Below, piece by piece: positions 52,377-61,196 of a stretch of 64,000 nucleotides of DNA; the first letter of the stretch is position 1, and each line of letters begins with the position of its first letter. This DNA comes from Chromobacterium violaceum ATCC 12472. GTDB taxonomy: Bacteria > Pseudomonadota > Gammaproteobacteria > Burkholderiales > Chromobacteriaceae. The DNA is taken from the NCBI RefSeq assembly GCF_000007705.1, contig NC_005085.1:1807752-1871751 (forward strand). Direction: 5' to 3'. A program made the translations under genes and the position numbers. The notes under the pieces are model-generated. The model searched no databases, had not been told where the DNA came from, and worked only from the letters and a program-made list of their open reading frames with translations.

Positions 52377-52918
52377 TTGACCTCGATGCGGCTGACTTGC
52401 CAGGCGAGCTTGGCGATGAAGATCCCGCTGGTTTCGGAGGTCGACATGTTCTGGATGGGGTACATCACCCAAAACGGGCCGAAGTCGTTCAACTGCAGCG
52501 GCTGGTTGTTCCAGGTTCGGGCCAGGATGACGTCGTACTTGCTGAAGTCGCTGGCGGGAATGGTGACGTTGTAGTTGTCTTCGCCGTAGAACTTGATCTG
52601 GCGGCCGTGCGCGCCGACTTTGGCCAGCAGCTCCCGCAGCAGCGGCCCACGAAAGGTGCCCTTGGGCGTCCAGTCGGTCGCCGTGGTGATCTCGCGCATC
52701 GGCAGCGCGTTGAATTCGGCTTCGCTGAAGACATAGCTGTGGGCGGATGGGTTGGTGAATTTGCCGATGTTGCCGCTGATGGTCAGCGTGACGCCCGCGG
52801 CCATAGCCGGGTGGGTGTGCGGCAGCAGGCTGGCGGCCAGGAGCAGGACGGCGGCGAAGGACCGGCGTGCAGCAGGTCCGCGCCGCGCGCGGTGGGTGGT
52901 GTTAGGGTTGGAATCCAT
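52373..52918 (-). CDS. Periplasmic protein with SUOX-type molybdopterin-binding fold but no cofactor cysteine
   Basis: The 181-residue protein has an Arg-rich start and a Sec-type signal peptide (about residues 20-41, ending MAA-GVTLTI). The mature part matches the oxidoreductase molybdopterin-binding (SUOX) domain in outline: 'VTLTISGNIGKF', 'VFSEAEFNALPMREITTATD', 'WTPKGTFRGPLLRELLAKVG', 'IKFYGEDNYNVTIPASDFSK', then 'FWVMYPIQN'. It contains no cysteine at all, so the residue that ligates molybdenum in sulfite-oxidase-type enzymes is missing, and the protein is short. It probably does not catalyse a molybdenum reaction. Translational coupling to a membrane histidine kinase suggests a periplasmic ligand-binding partner; this is inference. 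Confidence 0.72.
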   Translation of the reverse strand: MDSNPNTTHRARRGPAARRSFAAVLLLAASLLPHTHPAMAAGVTLTISGNIGKFTNPSAHSYVFSEAEFNALPMREITTATDWTPKGTFRGPLLRELLAKVGAHGRQIKFYGEDNYNVTIPASDFSKYDVILARTWNNQPLQLNDFGPFWVMYPIQNMSTSETSGIFIAKLAWQVSRIEVK

Positions 52919-53104
52919 GTCTGTCTGCCGCCTTGACGCCTGACTGGGGCGAAGTTTCGGATGCCGCCGCGAGCGAGGCGGGCTGCCAATTATGCATTTG
53001 ATCTAGACGATCACAAGCGAAAAATGGCCTGGATAGTTCGAAAGGACAGGTGTGGACAATCCCAGGCCAGCGCAAGGCGCCGGCCTGGCCGCGTGATGGC
53101 GCGT

Positions 53105-54115
53105 TCAGAACCTCAGCGTGTCGCGCTCTTCTCCGGTCAGCATGGCGGTGGGATCGCCGACGATCAAGGGATCGGCGGCGTGGGCGACGCGGGGATCCTT
53201 GCCCGGATAATCCAGATGGGACAGGAAATGGCGGATGCAGTTGAGCCTGGCGCGCTTCTTGTCGTCCGACTTCACCACCGTCCACGGCGCGTCGCCGGTA
53301 TGGGTGTGGAAGAACATCGCCTGCTTGGCCGCCGTGTAGTCGTCCCACTTGTCCAGCGACTGTATGTCGATCGGCGACAGCTTCCAGTGCTTGAGCGGAT
53401 CGTCGCGGCGGGAGATGAAGCGGCGCAGCTGCTCTTCGCGGCTGACCGAGAACCAGAACTTGAACAGGCGTATGCCGCTGTTGACCAGCATCCGCTCCAG
53501 CTGCGGGGTCTGGCGCATGAATTCCAGGTAGTCGTGCGGCGAGCAGAAGCCCATCACCCGTTCGACGCCGGCGCGGTTGTACCAGGAGCGGTCGAAGAAC
53601 ACGATTTCGCCCGCGCTGGGCAGGTGGGCGATGTAGCGCTGGAAGTACCATTGGCCGCGTTCCAGATCCGACGGCTTTTCCAGCGCCACCACGCGCGCGC
53701 CGCGCGGGTTCAGGTGCTCCATGTAGCGCTTGATGGTGCCGCCCTTGCCGGCGGCGTCGCGTCCCTCGAACAGGATCACGATTTTCTGCCCGGTTTCCTT
53801 GACCCAGCTCTGGACCTTCAGCAGCTCGATCTGCAGCTCCTGCTTCAGCCGCTCGTATTCGGCGCGGCGCATCCGGGTGCGGTAGGGGTAGTCCGCGGGC
53901 AGATCGGCGCTGGAACTGTCCTCGTCGCTGCCGTGAGGCGCCAGCGCCACCTGCAGCGCCATCGGTTGCTGGCTGATCTGTTCGATGATCTGGACCGATT
54001 CGTCGTGCACCCGCTGGACGTTGCGCTCGCGCGCGGATTGACGGCGCGGCTTGGCCGGCGCGGCAGGAGCGTCCGCTTCCGGCAGCGCGGAGACTGGATC
54101 CTTGTCTTGCGTCAT
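53105..54115 (-). CDS. ppk2: Polyphosphate kinase 2 family protein
   Basis: The 336-residue protein has the PPK2 core: Walker A 'IVILFEGRDAAGKGGTIKRY' (about residues 120-140), 'RGQWYFQRYIAHLPSAGEIV' and Walker B 'FFDRSWYNRAGVERVMGFCS', followed by the lid-region basic residues 'SREEQLRRFISRRDDPLKHW'. PPK2 enzymes transfer phosphate between polyphosphate and nucleotides. An N-terminal disordered extension of about 60 residues precedes the core. I start at ATG 54115 because AAGG lies seven bases upstream; a longer frame lacks any conserved sequence. It is divergent from the SulP transporter gene. Confidence 0.88.
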   Translation of the reverse strand: MTQDKDPVSALPEADAPAAPAKPRRQSARERNVQRVHDESVQIIEQISQQPMALQVALAPHGSDEDSSSADLPADYPYRTRMRRAEYERLKQELQIELLKVQSWVKETGQKIVILFEGRDAAGKGGTIKRYMEHLNPRGARVVALEKPSDLERGQWYFQRYIAHLPSAGEIVFFDRSWYNRAGVERVMGFCSPHDYLEFMRQTPQLERMLVNSGIRLFKFWFSVSREEQLRRFISRRDDPLKHWKLSPIDIQSLDKWDDYTAAKQAMFFHTHTGDAPWTVVKSDDKKRARLNCIRHFLSHLDYPGKDPRVAHAADPLIVGDPTAMLTGEERDTLRF

Positions 54116-54536
54116 GGCTGAACCTTTTCCATGTGGATGACATGGTTTATCGTACGCCGGCTGGCGCGGGGTGTCGATGGCGGAGAATGGGTGGCCCTTC
54201 TTTTTGGGGAATCTGCTGTCCGGATGGGGGCTGCGCAGATGCCGGCGCCGTCGCGGGATCGTCAAGCGCAACAGGCCCGTCAGCGTGGTGAGCCATCGAC
54301 ATGCCGGACAGCGGCAAGGCGCTGGGCGCGGCCAGCATCAGGTCGGCCATCTGCGGGAAGCGCCGTGCATGGAGGGTGCGCCTGAGTCGCCGAGGATATT
54401 CGAACTGGCGCAGCGAGCGGCGCGGAGCCAGCCATATCGGGTAAGGCATGCCGGTTTGCCGCTATGATTGAGTAAGACAACCCATGATTCACGCGGCCCT
54501 CGCGTTCGCGACGCCGCGTCATACCGAAAGCGCCCG
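54116..54536. other. Divergent intergenic region, no gene called
   Basis: This region of about 420 bp lies between ppk2 and the SulP gene. Short open frames on both strands (about 100 codons) lack ribosome binding sites and recognisable sequence. A hydrophilic minus-strand frame ending at 54147 is the longest but is not convincing. Promoters for both flanking genes must lie here; TTTGCCGCTATGATT near 54455-54470 is the most AT-rich patch near the SulP gene. Confidence 0.35.
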
Positions 54537-56204
54537 ATGCCCGCGATTGCCTTTCGCCCCCGCTTGCTGGATGCCCTGCGCGGCTACAACCGCGCTTTGC
54601 TTCGAGCCGACCTGATGGCCGGCGTCACCGTCGGCATCGTCGCCCTGCCGCTGGCGATGGCGTTCGCGATCGCCAGCGGGGTGCCGCCGCAGGCCGGCAT
54701 CTTCACCGCGGTGATCGCCGGCGCGCTGGCGGCCGCGCTGGGCGGCACCCGGCTGTGCGTCACCGGTCCCACCGGCGCCTTCATCGTCATCCTGTACGGC
54801 ATCGTCAGCAAGTACGGGGTGGCCAACCTGCTGATCTGCACCTTCATGGCCGGCGCGATGCTGGTGCTGATGGGCGTGTGCCGGCTGGGGCAGGTGATAC
54901 GCTTCTTCCCGATGCCGCTGATTACCGGCTTCACCAACGGCATAGCGGTGCTGATTTTCTTGACCCAGCTGAAGGACTTCTTCGGCCTGCCCATCGCCAA
55001 GATGCCGTCCGGCTTTTTCGCGGTGATAGCGGAGCTGAGCAGGCACTTCTCCGGGCTGCACTGGCCGACCACGCTGCTGTCGTCCGCGCTGCTGTTGCTG
55101 ATCCTGCTGTGGCCCAGGCGCCTGAACCGGCTGTTGCCTTCGCCGTTCGCCGCGCTGGTGCTGGCCACGCTGGCCACGATGTTGTTCGACCTGCCGGTCG
55201 CGACGCTGGGCAGCCGCTTCGGCGGCATTCCGCAGGGGCTGCCGGCGCCGGCAGGGCTGGATCTCAATCCCGCCCATCTGTCCGACCTGCTGGCGCCGGC
55301 CTTCACCATCGCATTGCTGGGCGCGATCGAATCGCTGCTGTGCGCGGTGGTGGTGGACAGCCTCACCGCCGATCGGCACGACGCCAACCAGGAGCTGATC
55401 GGCCAGGGCATCGCCAATATGGTCGTGCCGTTTTTCGGGGGCATCCCGGCCACCGGCGCGGTGGTGCGCTCGGTCACCAATATCGGCAACGGCGCCCGCA
55501 CGCCGCTCGCCGCCGTCTTCCATGCGGCGCTGCTGCTGCTGGTGCTGCTGTTGGCCGCGCCGCTGGCCGCGCACGTGCCTTTGGCGGCGCTGGCGGCCAT
55601 TCTGGTGTCGGTGGCGCTGAAGATGGGGGACTGGGATATCCGCAAGGCCAGGCAGTTTCCGCGCCACGACACGCTGGTGCTGGTGGTGACCTTCGTGCTG
55701 ACGGTGGCGTTCGACCTGACGGTGGCGGTGGAAATCGGCCTGCTGATGGCGGCGGTGTTCTTCATCCGCAGCATGGCCAGCCATACCGGCTTCCGCAGGC
55801 TGCTGCCGGAGCACGCGCAGCTGTTCGAGCGGCACAGCATCGCGGGCAAGAGCGTGCCGGACGGTTGCGCGGCTTTCCGCGTCGAAGGCGCGCTGTTCTT
55901 CGGCGCGGCGGACAGCGTGGACATCATCCTGCGGGAAGCGCCGCGGGCGCGGGCAGTGATTCTGCAGCTGCACCGGCTGGTGTTGCTCGATACCTCGGGG
56001 CTGCTGGCGCTGGAGGCTTTGCGCGCGCGGCTGGCGGAGCAGGGCAAGACGCTGATCCTGTGCGGCGCGGCCGACGAAGTGATGGCCATGCTGGAGGGGT
56101 CCAGGCTGGCGGAGCGGCTGGGGGAGGGCAATCTGCAGCCCGACCTGACCAGCGCGCTGCGGCGGGCGGAGGCGGTGCTGACCGACGGCGTGGTGTGGGG
56201 GTGA
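54537..56204 (+). CDS. SulP-family anion transporter with C-terminal STAS domain
   Basis: The 555-residue protein has about 12-14 helices with SulP signatures: 'DLMAGVTVGIVALPLAMAFA', 'GVPPQAGIFTAVIAG', 'GPTGAFIVILYGIVSKYG', 'TGFTNGIAVLIFLTQ' and 'ANQELIGQGIANMVVPFFGG'. A cytoplasmic STAS domain follows (about residues 440-555; 'ALFFGAADSVDIIL', 'VVLQLHRL...LLDTSGLLAL'-type strand-helix). Such proteins exchange or take up sulfate, bicarbonate or carboxylates; the substrate is not clear. ATG 54537 (MPAIAFRPRLLDAL) fits the family start, though the ribosome binding site is weak. Confidence 0.88.
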   Translation: MPAIAFRPRLLDALRGYNRALLRADLMAGVTVGIVALPLAMAFAIASGVPPQAGIFTAVIAGALAAALGGTRLCVTGPTGAFIVILYGIVSKYGVANLLICTFMAGAMLVLMGVCRLGQVIRFFPMPLITGFTNGIAVLIFLTQLKDFFGLPIAKMPSGFFAVIAELSRHFSGLHWPTTLLSSALLLLILLWPRRLNRLLPSPFAALVLATLATMLFDLPVATLGSRFGGIPQGLPAPAGLDLNPAHLSDLLAPAFTIALLGAIESLLCAVVVDSLTADRHDANQELIGQGIANMVVPFFGGIPATGAVVRSVTNIGNGARTPLAAVFHAALLLLVLLLAAPLAAHVPLAALAAILVSVALKMGDWDIRKARQFPRHDTLVLVVTFVLTVAFDLTVAVEIGLLMAAVFFIRSMASHTGFRRLLPEHAQLFERHSIAGKSVPDGCAAFRVEGALFFGAADSVDIILREAPRARAVILQLHRLVLLDTSGLLALEALRARLAEQGKTLILCGAADEVMAMLEGSRLAERLGEGNLQPDLTSALRRAEAVLTDGVVWG

Positions 56205-56206
56205 GC

Positions 56207-56227
56207 CGCCCGCCGGACGTCGGCGGG
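56207..56227. terminator. Hairpin between the SulP gene and the convergent acyltransferase-like gene
   Basis: Perfect eight-base arms (GCCCGCCG / CGGCGGGC) enclose GACGT, two bases after the SulP stop. There is no T-run. Confidence 0.45.
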
Positions 56228-56250
56228 CATCCGGCGGACGGCTGGCGTTT

Positions 56251-57004
56251 TCAGCGGGCGCGCTTCTGCTTGCGCATCTTCAGCCAGCGCGCTAGCGCGT
56301 GGCCGACCGCCACCGGCGACAGCGGCACCAGCGCCAGCAGGCCGTCGCCCCTGGTGGTAGCCGGGATTGACGCTGAGGAAGAAGCGGTCGGACGGTTTGG
56401 TTGAGTTCTGCCAGATTTGGTGGTCGTCCTTGCCTTCCCGGGTCAGGATGCCCAGGTTGGCGATGAAAGGGCGGTCCGGCGACACCGGCGTGATGTTGAA
56501 GCTGGCGAACAGCTCGTAGGCCTTGGCCGCCAGCGGATGGCGGTCGTCCTGCCCCGGCGCCGGCCAGAAGCGGTGGGAGAAGCGGTGCAGCACCGCGTAG
56601 CTGGACGGATGCAGCATCACGCCGAAGAAATACAGCGGACGCAGCGGATGCTGCAGCCAGTGGTACATCACCTGGCGCATCAGGAAGGTGATGTTGCTGT
56701 TCTTGCCGCGGAATTCCTTGTACAGCCCGGACTGGACGCGCAGCACGCTGCAGGTGCGCCCGCCTATCTGGCGGCGGAAGCGGTGCATCGTGCAATAGCC
56801 GACCAGGCGGCCGTTCTCGTCCCGGTGCAGCAGCAGGCTGCTGTGCTCGGCCGGCGGGGACATCACCAGGTTGATGAAGGCGGGAAGGTCGGTGCCGGCG
56901 AAGATGGCGTCGTGGACCTGGAACAGCTCCCGCGCCAGTTGTTCCCTTTCATGATCGGGCAGACGGGCGGGCTCCACGCGGATGGACTGGGCGATGCGGG
57001 CCAT
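56251..57004 (-). pseudogene. GNAT-like acyltransferase gene with a single-base frameshift near its 3' end
   Basis: Codons 1 to about 218 encode a plausible soluble protein (starts 'MARIAQSIRVEPARLPDHER'; contains 'LLLHRDENGRLVGYCTMHRF', 'SVLRVQSGLYKEFRGKNSNI' and 'PDRPFIANLGILTREG'). The stretch 'GRLVGYCTMHRF...VQSGLYKEFRGKN' suggests the strand-turn-helix of an acyl-CoA-binding GNAT fold, but the family is not certain. After '...FFLSVNPGYHQG' the frame turns into Arg/Pro/Ala-rich nonsense running antisense through the SulP gene. Shifting one base restores 'DGLLALVPLSPVAVGHALAR' and a stop at 56251, giving 250 residues. The shift lies in a C4 run (56348-56351, GGGG in the coding strand). It is either a real mutation or a sequencing error. 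Confidence 0.7.
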
Positions 57005-57188
57005 TTCATACCTCTTTGTGCGTTGCAGCAGAGAAATGGCGGCATGGTAGGAATCGGTGGCAGCGATCGCTACTGTCCTTTATCGCTATGCATTTGACAT
57101 TAATTTTTAATGATGGAAATGCCTTTTAATTCAGATTCTTATCAAACGACTGTATGAATGCTTTGCGGGTCAACTGGATGTTGGGACA

Positions 57189-57207
57189 GGCCGCCGTCCA
57201 GGCGGCC
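57189..57207 (-). terminator. Hairpin after the reductase gene
   Basis: Perfect seven-base arms (GGCCGCC / GGCGGCC) around GTCCA, 12 bp beyond the leftward reductase gene's stop. There is no T-run, so this is a probable but weak terminator. Confidence 0.45.
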
Positions 57208-57218
57208 AGGGCAGGGGC

Positions 57219-58145
57219 TCAGTAGCCGTTGCCGCGTTCCACCCGGCCGTCCGCCGCTTGCCCGGCGGCGAGCTTGCGCAGATTGGCGGCGATCTGTTCC
57301 ACGGCCTGGCGGCGCAGCGTGATCGCGGCGATGTGAGGGGTGACGGCGACCGACGGATGGCTCCACAGCGGATGTCCGTGCGGCAAGGGCTCTTCGGCGA
57401 ACACGTCCAGTTGCGCGCAGCGGATGTGGCCGTTGTTGAGCAGGGCCAGCAGGGCATCCTGATCCAGCAGGTCTCCCCGGCCGGCATTGATCAGCATGGC
57501 GCCTGCGGGCATCAGCGACAGCCGCTCGCCGTTCAGCAGGCCACGGGTCTGCGGGGTGGAAGGCAGCACGCAGGCCAGCACGTCGCTGTTCTCCAGCAGT
57601 TTTTCCAGCCCGGCTTCGCCATGCAGGTTGTGGACGTGGTGGATATGCTTGGGGCCGCGGCTCCAGCCGCTGACCCGGTAACCGTCCTTCGCCAGCGCCT
57701 TGGCCACCGCCGAGCCGATCTCTCCCAGGCCCAGGATGCCGACCCGGATCTCGTCGGGCAGGCGGGGCGCTAGCATCCGCCACTGTCCAGCCGCCTGCTG
57801 CCGGCGGTAGATGTCCATATTGCGCTGGTAACCCAGCACGCCGTAGCGGATGTACTCGGTCATCTGGGACGCCATGCCGCCGTCCAGCAGCCGGTAGATC
57901 GGCAGGCTGGCCGGCAGATCGGGCCGCGACAGTAGCTTGTCCACGCCCGCGCCCAGCGCGAACAGCGCCCGCAGCTTGGGCAGCCTGCCGAGCAGGCCAT
58001 CGGGCAGACCCCAGGCGATCAGGTACTGCGCTTCGGCGCAATCGCCATGTTCCAGGCTGGCGAAGGTCTGTTCCGGCATCTCGGCGCGGAACAGGTCGAG
58101 ATAGGCGGCGACTTCCTTGGGATTGGGCGTGTGTACGAGGATCAT
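57219..58145 (-). CDS. ghrA: Glyoxylate/hydroxypyruvate reductase A-type 2-hydroxyacid dehydrogenase
   Basis: The 308-residue protein has the D-2-hydroxyacid dehydrogenase plan: NAD(P)-binding 'VGILGLGEIGSAVAKALAKD' (about residues 138-158), 'NSDVLACVLPSTPQTRGLLN', catalytic Arg in 'LINAGRGDLLDQDALLALLN', Glu in 'LDVFAEEPLPHGHPLW' and catalytic His in 'VAVTPHIAAIT'. The short size and the 'ALGAGVDKLL' and 'MTEYIRYGVLGYQRNM' segments are those of GhrA, which reduces glyoxylate and hydroxypyruvate. It stands alone, divergent from a HAD gene. Tail residues 'ADGRVERGNGY' match the usual GhrA ending. Confidence 0.88.
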   Translation of the reverse strand: MILVHTPNPKEVAAYLDLFRAEMPEQTFASLEHGDCAEAQYLIAWGLPDGLLGRLPKLRALFALGAGVDKLLSRPDLPASLPIYRLLDGGMASQMTEYIRYGVLGYQRNMDIYRRQQAAGQWRMLAPRLPDEIRVGILGLGEIGSAVAKALAKDGYRVSGWSRGPKHIHHVHNLHGEAGLEKLLENSDVLACVLPSTPQTRGLLNGERLSLMPAGAMLINAGRGDLLDQDALLALLNNGHIRCAQLDVFAEEPLPHGHPLWSHPSVAVTPHIAAITLRRQAVEQIAANLRKLAAGQAADGRVERGNGY

Positions 58146-58323
58146 GGCGGCGACGCTTTGTTGGGATTATGCCCCCAGTATACATCGGCGCCTGGCCGCC
58201 AAGGCTTTGCCGCTGCGGGTCTGTTCTTGCGGATGGCCTGAGATTAAGGACAAACCGCAATGTGTTGCCGCCTTGGGACAGCCTCCCTATACCGTAAGCA
58301 TCGTGGGAACGGCGGAGCGAGAG

Positions 58324-59550
58324 ATGGAGCGGGGGGACATGGCGGGCCTGGAGACCGGGGGGCATCTGCGCGAGCGGCTGGACGGAGCGCGCATCCGGCC
58401 GCGTGGCTGGTTGCTGGCCAGCGATGTGGAAGGCCCGATGTTTCTGGGCGATTTCATCGCCGAGGCCTTGGCCGCCTGCCTGAAGCCCGTCGAGGGCGCG
58501 GTGGACGCTACGCCGTCCTATGGCCAGATTATTTACGCCGAAGGCTATGCCGCCTTCAGCGCCGACAACGGCGCCTTGCGGCGGCCGGAAGGCAAGAGGG
58601 GCGGCAAGACGCCGCCGGTAGGCGGCTACACGCTGGCGCAGGAGGGCAGCGACACCATCTTCGCCTTGCCGCTGCTGCTGGCCGCCGGCGTCGATCATCT
58701 CTACCTGGAGCGCTTGGCGCTGCGTTCGCAGCAGACGCCCGGCGCGGCTGAAATGGCGCGGCGGCTGGACGAAATGGGTTGGCAGCGGGCGGGCATCACC
58801 ACGGCGCCGCAACAGCCGTACCGGGCGGTGGCCGAGCGTTGCGGCTGGCTGGCGGCGGAACGGCTGCTGGGATCTCCATTTCCGTTGGCGGAGGCGGAAG
58901 CCCTGCTGCGCCGGCTTGGCCGTTGGGAAATGGAAATCGGCTGGGTGAGGACGTATTTGCGCGACGCTTACGAGCTGATAGACCGGCATTCCGAGGCATG
59001 GCTGGATGGATCGGTTCGGCGGCGGCATTTCTCCGACACCGGCCGCAAGCTGCTGCGGCAGCGTTTCCGCCTTCTTTACCGCGGGGAGCTCGGCATTTCC
59101 TATTCCCGCGGCGAGCGGGCGGGCCGATCGGCCGCTTCTGCGCTGGGCCGCGTCATTGAGGCCTGCGCCATGGTGGGCGATCGCGCCAAGGCCGCGTTGG
59201 CGCTGGGCCTGGCGCGCCGCGCGGGAGGACTGGACAGGCTGGTGACGATGGGTGACGGCGCCAACGACGCGGCGATGCTGCGCCGCGCCCGCTGGTCGAT
59301 AGGGGTCAACGGGCCGGACGCGGCGCGGGCGGCGGCCATAGGCCTGGTGACCGACGATATGCGGCATGCGCTGGTGCTGCTCAGGCTGATCGAGCGGGGC
59401 GGCGACGTCGGCGAGGTGGTCGGCCGCGCGCAGGCCGAACTGCGCGGCGCGGCGCTGGTGCATCGCGGCGGCGACGGGCTGTCGGCGGAATTGGCGGAAA
59501 AGCACAGGCTGATGAAGCGGAGGTTGCGTGGCGAATTCGTCACCTATTGA
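58324..59550 (+). CDS. HAD-like protein with altered motif I (D-V-E-G), function unknown
   Basis: The 408-residue protein starts at ATG 58324 (GGAG six bases upstream); ATG 58339 is an alternative. Near the N-terminus 'GWLLASDVEGPMFLGDFIAE' corresponds to HAD motif I, but has D-x-E-G instead of the usual D-x-D-G/T. Near the C-terminus 'LVTMGDGANDAAMLRRARWS' is an intact HAD motif IV (G-D-G-x-N-D). Between them is a large helical insertion. The D-x-E-G-P form occurs in a small group of archaeal and bacterial HAD proteins of unknown role. Phosphatase activity is possible but unproved. The next gene, an EamA exporter, begins inside its 3' end, so the two are translationally coupled. Confidence 0.68.
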   Translation: MERGDMAGLETGGHLRERLDGARIRPRGWLLASDVEGPMFLGDFIAEALAACLKPVEGAVDATPSYGQIIYAEGYAAFSADNGALRRPEGKRGGKTPPVGGYTLAQEGSDTIFALPLLLAAGVDHLYLERLALRSQQTPGAAEMARRLDEMGWQRAGITTAPQQPYRAVAERCGWLAAERLLGSPFPLAEAEALLRRLGRWEMEIGWVRTYLRDAYELIDRHSEAWLDGSVRRRHFSDTGRKLLRQRFRLLYRGELGISYSRGERAGRSAASALGRVIEACAMVGDRAKAALALGLARRAGGLDRLVTMGDGANDAAMLRRARWSIGVNGPDAARAAAIGLVTDDMRHALVLLRLIERGGDVGEVVGRAQAELRGAALVHRGGDGLSAELAEKHRLMKRRLRGEFVTY

Positions 59551-60403
59551 CGCCGCCACGGACATGACCGGGAGGGGGCGCAGCCGCGCCTGGTCGGGCG
59601 CGGCGCTGGCGCTGGCATCGATGTGCTGCGCGCAGTTCGGCGCGGCGCTGTCCCAGCCCGCGGCGCAGAGCCTGGGCGTATTTCGCGCCACCGCGCTGAA
59701 GCTGGCGTTCGCGGCGGCGTTTTTGTGGCTGTGGCGTCGTCCGCCGTTGCGGCGCGCGCTGCGCGGCGAGCCCGTTCTGCTTGGGCTCGGTTTGGCGATG
59801 GCAGGCCTGTTGCTGGGCTTCTTTGCCGCCTTGCGGACGCTGCCGCAAGGCTTGACCGTGGCGATCACACTGCTGGGGCCGCTGGCGCTGGCCTGGGGCA
59901 AGGACAGGCGGCGCTGGCCCTGGCCCATGCTGGCCCTAGTCGGGACGGTGCTGCTGGCGAGGCGCGAGGAGCGCTGGCTGATCGACGTCGCTGGCCTGGC
60001 TTGGGCGGGACTGTCCGCCGCATGCTGGGCGGTTTACATTGTTCTGTTGCGGCGGGCCGGGGAAGTGTGCCGCGACGGGGACGGCGTCGCGCTGGCTTTG
60101 CTGGTGGCGGCGTTGGCGGCCGCGCCCTGGATTTGGCTGGACGGCGGTGCCTGGCCCGATGCCTCCATGCTGCTGCGTTTGGCGGGCTTGTCCCTGCTGA
60201 TGCCCGCGCTGCCCTGCTTGCTGGAGCTGGAGGCCCTGCGCCGCATGCCAGCCGCCTCGTTCGGCGTGCTGATGAGCCTGGAGCCCGCGCTCGCGGTGTC
60301 GGCGGGCGGCCTGCTGCTGGGACAAACGCCGGCGGCGGTTCAGCAGGCCGGGCTGGCCCTGGTGGTGGCGGCCAGCCTGGGCGCGCTGGCCGGGAAGCGC
60401 TAG
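59528..60403 (+). CDS. EamA/DMT-family transporter (RhtA-like)
   Basis: The 291-residue protein has about 10 helices in two EamA repeats: first ending near 'LTVAITLLGPLALAWGKDRR', second near 'LMSLEPALAVSAGGLLLGQT' (the conserved L-x-P-x-x-A motif before the penultimate helix). It most resembles RhtA-type exporters of amino acids and their analogues. Translation at GTG 59528 is supported by GGAGG just upstream and overlaps the HAD gene by 23 bases; an ATG at 59564 is weaker. Together with the HAD protein it may process and export one metabolite; that is inference. Confidence 0.82.
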   Translation: MANSSPIDAATDMTGRGRSRAWSGAALALASMCCAQFGAALSQPAAQSLGVFRATALKLAFAAAFLWLWRRPPLRRALRGEPVLLGLGLAMAGLLLGFFAALRTLPQGLTVAITLLGPLALAWGKDRRRWPWPMLALVGTVLLARREERWLIDVAGLAWAGLSAACWAVYIVLLRRAGEVCRDGDGVALALLVAALAAAPWIWLDGGAWPDASMLLRLAGLSLLMPALPCLLELEALRRMPAASFGVLMSLEPALAVSAGGLLLGQTPAAVQQAGLALVVAASLGALAGKR

Positions 60404-60419
60404 CTGCCCGCGGCCGCCG

Positions 60420-61196
60420 TCAATGCGGCATGCCGGCGTAGCGCTCGCCCAATCGTTGAATGGCGGCGATCAATTCGCGCTCCACATGCTGGTCGCGGAT
60501 GATGCGCTCCCTGGCATGGGGCCGCAGCTGGGGATGGTCGCCAATCAGCACCGCGTGCCGGGCGACGGCGAACATCGAGAGGTCGTTGCTGTCGTTGCCG
60601 AAGCACACCATCTGGTCCGCGGCGATGCCATGGCGGGCAAGCGCGCTCGCCTTGTCCACGCCGCCGGCGGTGATGTCCATGATCTGCTGATCCGAATGAT
60701 GGTGTATCCGGATGTCTCCGCGCTGTTCCAGCGCCTGCTTCAGGCTTTCTGCATCCTCGCATTCGGTGAACAGAAGCTTGGTCGCCCGGCTGACCTCCGC
60801 CCGCGCCACCTGCCGCGCCAGACGGCCCGGATCCACCATTTTCATGAATGGATGGGCGGGATCGCCGCTGTAGTGGTAGTGCCATTCCAGATCCACCAGG
60901 CAAGAGGCGGCGTGCCGCTCGGCCAGCGCGAACAGCTGCGCCAACGTGTCCTCGTCCAGCGGCGTCAGATCGGTCAATTGGCGGCGATGCCAGGTCATCG
61001 CGCCATTGGCGCCGACGAACAGGCCATCGTGAAAGCGCTCCTCCAGCAGCGGAAGGATGTCGCGATACGGGCGGGCGGAGGCGAAGCCGATGCTGTGGCC
61101 GCGCCGTTCCAGTCCGCTTAGCGCATCTTGAATGGCGGGGCTGACGCTGCGGCCGTCGAAGCAGATGGTGCCGTCTATGTCGAAGATGAAGTGCAT
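60420..61196 (-). CDS. Cof-type HAD-IIB family phosphatase
   Basis: The 258-residue protein has HAD motif I 'FIFDIDGTICFDG' (residues 3-15), motif II-like 'SIGFASARPYRDILPLLEER', the C2-type cap region, motif III Lys in 'VDKASALARHGIAADQMVCF' and motif IV 'GNDSNDLSMFAVARHAVLIG'. This is the Cof/IIB subgroup, which dephosphorylates sugar phosphates, nucleotides or similar metabolites. It is convergent with the EamA gene (16 bp gap) and starts beside the AT-rich promoter region of the following rightward gene. Confidence 0.86.
   Translation of the reverse strand: MHFIFDIDGTICFDGRSVSPAIQDALSGLERRGHSIGFASARPYRDILPLLEERFHDGLFVGANGAMTWHRRQLTDLTPLDEDTLAQLFALAERHAASCLVDLEWHYHYSGDPAHPFMKMVDPGRLARQVARAEVSRATKLLFTECEDAESLKQALEQRGDIRIHHHSDQQIMDITAGGVDKASALARHGIAADQMVCFGNDSNDLSMFAVARHAVLIGDHPQLRPHARERIIRDQHVERELIAAIQRLGERYAGMPH

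Noticed and set aside
54147-54467. Short genes on either strand between ppk2 and the SulP gene
   Set aside because: No ribosome binding site, no recognisable sequence, and the two candidates overlap each other on opposite strands.
57142-59928. A 928-codon minus-strand frame covering ghrA, the HAD gene and part of the EamA gene
   Set aside because: It lies in a different frame from ghrA and is antisense to two genes with clear motifs; its content is compositional noise.
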